The notes under the pieces are model-generated. The model was not told where the DNA came from. It was given only the letters and a program-made list of their open reading frames with translations, and made no database searches. DNA of 33,601 bases, from NCBI GenBank assembly GCA_021783095.1, contig JAJXUG010000039.1:1-33601 (forward strand), in the 5' to 3' direction. Position 1 is the stretch's first letter; each line of letters starts with the position of its first letter. Both the position numbers and the translations under genes were made by a program. The DNA is from Chloroflexota bacterium. Its GTDB lineage: Bacteria; Chloroflexota; Limnocylindria; Limnocylindrales; CSP1-4. This document shows positions 30,952 to 33,601 of the stretch, in pieces.

Positions 30952-32468
30952 CCGACACCGCGTCCCCGGCGCCGGGCGGCGAGGAGGCCAGCGGCCTGCC
31001 CGCCAAGCCCGCGAGCAACAAGGAGCGCATGGCGATCGAGCGCGTCGCCATGCCCGAGCAGCCCGGCGACGAGCGCGCCCGCAACTTCGGCGAGGTGAAC
31101 CAGGGGCTCACCTACCAGCTGGCCATGCTGGAGGCCGAGCGCTGCATCCAGTGCCCCAAGCCGTTCTGCGTGGACGGCTGCCCCGTCCGGGTGGACATCC
31201 CGCGCTTCATCAAGTTCCTCCGCGACGGCGAGATCGCCCAGGCGGCCGAGAGCCTCCTGTCGGACAACGCCCTCCCCTGCGTCACCGGCCGGGTCTGCCC
31301 ACAGGAGACGCAGTGCGAGCAGGTCTGCATCCGCGTCAAGAAGGGCAACTCGGTCGCGATCGGCTACCTCGAGCGGTACGTCGCCGACTGGGCGCAGAAG
31401 CACCTCGACGAGCTGCCCAAGGCCAACCCCGCCTCGACCGGCAAGAAGGTGGGCATCGTGGGCTCCGGCCCGGCCGGCCTCACCGCCGCAGGCGAGCTCT
31501 GCAAGCTCGGCCACGACGTGACCGTGTTCGAGGCGTTCCACGCCCCGGGCGGCGTGCTGATCTACGGCATCCCCGAATTCCGCCTCCCCAAGGACATCGT
31601 CCAGGCCGAGGTGGACCGGCTGATCAGCGAGGGCGTCAAGGTGGAGCTCGACTCCATCATCGGGCGCACGTACACCATCCCCGAGCTGCGCGAGGAGTTC
31701 GACGCGCTGTTCCTCGCCGTGGGTGCCGGGCTGCCGGTGTTCATGAACGTCCCGGGCGAGAACTTCAAGGGCGTCTACTCGGCCAACGAGTACTTGACCC
31801 GCGTCAACCTCATGGGCGCCTGGAACCCCGACTCCCAGACCCCGATCCTCCACGGCAAGCGCGTCGCGGTGGTCGGCGGCGGCAACGTGGCGATGGACTC
31901 CGTCCGCACCGCGCGCCGGCTGGGCGCCGACGAGGCGACCATCGTCTACCGGCGCTCGGCGAACGAGCTCCCCGCCCGCGCGGAGGAGGTCCACCACGCC
32001 AAGGACGAGGGCGTCAGGTTCGAGTTCCTCGTCGCCCCTGTGGAGGTCCTCGCGGACGAGAACCGCTGGGTCACGGGCCTGCGGTGCGTCCGGATGGAGC
32101 TCGGCGAGCCCGACGCCTCCGGCCGCCGCCGGCCGATGAAGATCCCGGGCTCCGAGTTCACCATCGACTGCGACCTCGTGGTCGTGGCCATCGGCACCAA
32201 GGCCAATCCGCTCCTGACCGGCTCGGCCCCCGAGCTCAAGGTCAACGAGTACGGCTACCTGGTCGCCGACGAGTACGGCATGACGAGCATGCCCGGCGTG
32301 TTCGCCGGCGGCGACATCGTGCGCGGCGCGGCGACCGTGATCCTCGCCATGGGCGACGGCAAGCGATCCGCGGCGGCGATCGACTCCTGGCTCAACGGCG
32401 CCTGGCCGCCGCCGCCCGAGGCCAACGCGAAGAAGCCCGCGAAGGAGGCGGCGGTCGCGGCCGGCTGA
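30948..32468 (+). CDS. nfnB: NfnB, large subunit of NADH-dependent ferredoxin:NADP oxidoreductase (GltD-like)
   Basis: The protein is 506 aa from GTG 30948, overlapping the nfnA stop. An N-terminal Fe-S region (C66, C69, C74, C78; then C111, C117, C123, C127) binds two [4Fe-4S] clusters. FAD-binding GIVGSGPAGLTAAGELCKLG and NADP-binding VAVVGGGNVAMDSVRTARRLG follow, then the C-terminal GVFAGGDIVRGAATVILAMGDGKRSA motif of the GltD family. Alone it could be called glutamate synthase small subunit, but the pairing with nfnA and absence of gltB support NfnB. The N-terminal 40 residues are a Pro/Ala/Gly-rich extension beyond the usual start; an internal ATG near KERMAIERV would give a more typical length. 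The enzyme couples NADPH to NADH and ferredoxin by flavin-based bifurcation. Confidence 0.9.
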   Translation: MTDTASPAPGGEEASGLPAKPASNKERMAIERVAMPEQPGDERARNFGEVNQGLTYQLAMLEAERCIQCPKPFCVDGCPVRVDIPRFIKFLRDGEIAQAAESLLSDNALPCVTGRVCPQETQCEQVCIRVKKGNSVAIGYLERYVADWAQKHLDELPKANPASTGKKVGIVGSGPAGLTAAGELCKLGHDVTVFEAFHAPGGVLIYGIPEFRLPKDIVQAEVDRLISEGVKVELDSIIGRTYTIPELREEFDALFLAVGAGLPVFMNVPGENFKGVYSANEYLTRVNLMGAWNPDSQTPILHGKRVAVVGGGNVAMDSVRTARRLGADEATIVYRRSANELPARAEEVHHAKDEGVRFEFLVAPVEVLADENRWVTGLRCVRMELGEPDASGRRRPMKIPGSEFTIDCDLVVVAIGTKANPLLTGSAPELKVNEYGYLVADEYGMTSMPGVFAGGDIVRGAATVILAMGDGKRSAAAIDSWLNGAWPPPPEANAKKPAKEAAVAAG

Positions 32469-32494
32469 CCACACGTCGCTCCCCCAACCCGACT

Positions 32495-32528
32495 CGGCGG
32501 GCGGCGGACGCGTCGCCCGCCGTTCGAT
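32495..32528 (+). terminator. Hairpin terminator after nfnB
   Basis: CGGCGGGCG (32495-32503) and CGCCCGCCG (32514-32522) are perfect complements around a ten-base loop, followed by TTCGATT. It starts 26 nt after the nfnB stop. The T-run is broken, so termination may be partial. Confidence 0.6.
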
Positions 32529-32725
32529 TCCCGGATGTCGCCGCTCGCGAGGCTTCGTTCTGCGCCGCGCCGCGCCATGTTGGACTCAGATGGTCGGTCG
32601 GCGAGCGTGGCCGCCGCGGCAAACCCGGGCCAGGCAGCCCTTGGCACGCTCGCGGCCGCACGATTCGAGTCCTTGCCGACACACCCGGCGACCGGGACCG
32701 GCTGGGCCGGACCCCCGTCCCGCGG

Positions 32726-33601
32726 CTACGGCCGGACGGCGGCCATCCGATCCAGGATCAGGCGCTTCACGCCCTCGACCGGGACGCGCTCCTGCGTCAT
32801 CGAGTCACGGTCGCGGATCGTGACGGCGCCGTCCTCGAGCGAGTCCACGTCCACGGTCACGCACCACGGGGTGCCGATCTCGTCCTGACGCCGGTACAGC
32901 TTGCCGATGGCGGCCGTGTCGTCGTAGACCGCCATGATGTCGCGCTTGAGGTCGGCGAGCACCTTGTGGCACAGCTCGACGATCTCGGGGCGCTTCTTGA
33001 GCAGCGGCAGCACGGCGACCTTGTAGGGCGCCAGGTCCGGGTGCAGTCCGAGGACGACGCGCTTCTCGCCGCGGACCTCCTCCTCGCGGTAGCTGTCGAT
33101 CAGGAACGTGAACGCCGCGCGGTCGGCGCCCGCCGCCGTCTCGACGATCGACGGGATGAAGTGCTCCCCCGACGCCTGGTCGAAGTACTCGAGGTTCTCG
33201 CCCGACGCCCGCTGGTGGCTGCCGAGATCGAAGTCGCCGCGGTTGTGGATGCCCTCGAGCTCCTTCCAGCCGAACGGGAAGCGGTACTCGACGTCGATCG
33301 CCTTCGTCGCGTAGTGCGCCAGCTCGTCGGGCGCGTGCTCGCGGAACCGCAGCCGTTCGGGCGTCACGCCGTAGGCCTCGTACCAGGCGCGGCGCTTGGG
33401 CATCCACATCTCGAACGCGTCGGCCGCGCCCTCGGGCCGGACGAAGTACTGCATCTCCATCTGCTCGAACTCGCGCATCCGGAACACGAAGTTGCCGGGC
33501 GAGATCTCGTTGCGGAACGACTTGCCGATCTGGGCGATGCCGAACGGGATCTTCTTGCGCGAGCTCTGCTGGACGTTCTTGAAGTTGACGTAGGAGCCCT
33601 G
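32726..33601 (-). CDS. glyQS: Glycyl-tRNA synthetase, single-chain type (C-terminal 291 residues; runs off right edge)
   Basis: The frame is open from the right edge to TAG at 32728-32726, so the N-terminus is outside. Class II motif 2 is seen near the edge (SRKKIPFGIAQIGKSFRNEISP), then FEQMEMQYFV, DVEYRFPFGWKELEGI and the GDFDLGSHQ segment. Motif 3 is degenerate here (VETAAGADRAAFTFL, where many relatives have SxGxDRxxLA). The anticodon-binding domain follows (LAPYKVAVLPLLKK, YDDTAAIGKLYRRQDEIGTPWCVTVD), with the usual C-terminal TIRDRDSMTQERV. This is the homodimeric alpha2 type found in actinobacteria, archaea and eukaryotes, not the alpha2beta2 type. It charges tRNA-Gly. It faces the nfn operon convergently. 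Confidence 0.95.
   Translation of the reverse strand, partial: QGSYVNFKNVQQSSRKKIPFGIAQIGKSFRNEISPGNFVFRMREFEQMEMQYFVRPEGAADAFEMWMPKRRAWYEAYGVTPERLRFREHAPDELAHYATKAIDVEYRFPFGWKELEGIHNRGDFDLGSHQRASGENLEYFDQASGEHFIPSIVETAAGADRAAFTFLIDSYREEEVRGEKRVVLGLHPDLAPYKVAVLPLLKKRPEIVELCHKVLADLKRDIMAVYDDTAAIGKLYRRQDEIGTPWCVTVDVDSLEDGAVTIRDRDSMTQERVPVEGVKRLILDRMAAVRP

Noticed and set aside
32655..32690. tRNA T-arm-like sequence (GATTCGAGTC)
   Set aside because: The flanks do not pair into a T-stem, and no D-arm, anticodon arm or acceptor stem is found. The same holds for TTCGATT at 32523.

Overview
The window is very GC-rich DNA with frequent GTG/TTG starts and many stop/start overlaps. The gene content (a contractile injection cluster of the type known from Actinobacteria and Chloroflexota, a one-chain glycyl-tRNA synthetase, PPDK, an Nfn-type transhydrogenase) suggests a high-GC, soil- or freshwater-type Chloroflexota or an actinobacterial relative. 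That placement is an inference from gene content and not a phylogeny.

Positions 1-24148 hold a complete-looking extracellular contractile injection system (eCIS; phage-tail-like particle) and its satellites. The structural operon runs rightward from 8523 to 18968: sheath, tube, a small assembly-type protein, a 51-aa protein, a long Ala/Pro-rich protein, a second tube protein, a LysM tube-hub adaptor, a VgrG-like spike, a gp25-like wedge protein, a baseplate J protein and a tail protein I. Three genes run leftward from the same divergent region: a DUF4255 (Pvc16-like) terminator protein, a Pvc15-like AAA+ ATPase and a DUF4157 HExxH protein. There is no PAAR tip gene and no recognisable tail fibre. 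A LuxR-type regulator (3770-4417) and a large STAND-ATPase/BTAD activator (24148-21146) sit within and beside the cluster as candidate regulators.

The flanks of the machine carry unusual surface or membrane proteins. These are a secreted seven-bladed PD40 propeller with Ig-like domains; a protein with Ig-like domains, one membrane span and an outer beta domain; and a 688-aa protein with two zinc ribbons, a long Ala/Glu-rich coiled coil, a membrane span and an outer discoidin-like domain. At the left edge is the start of another zinc-ribbon protein whose N-terminus closely resembles that of the 688-aa protein. Matching zinc-ribbon proteins therefore bracket the cluster, and they are the best candidates here for something new (anchoring, sensing or display of the particle).

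Positions 24149-33601 are metabolic and housekeeping: pyruvate phosphate dikinase (leftward, with a terminator hairpin), a ferredoxin-NADP reductase, a Kelch-type lipoprotein, NfnA/NfnB (electron-bifurcating NADH-dependent ferredoxin:NADP oxidoreductase) and the C-terminal 291 residues of glycyl-tRNA synthetase running off the right edge. I see no tRNA, rRNA, CRISPR array, insertion sequence or integrase.
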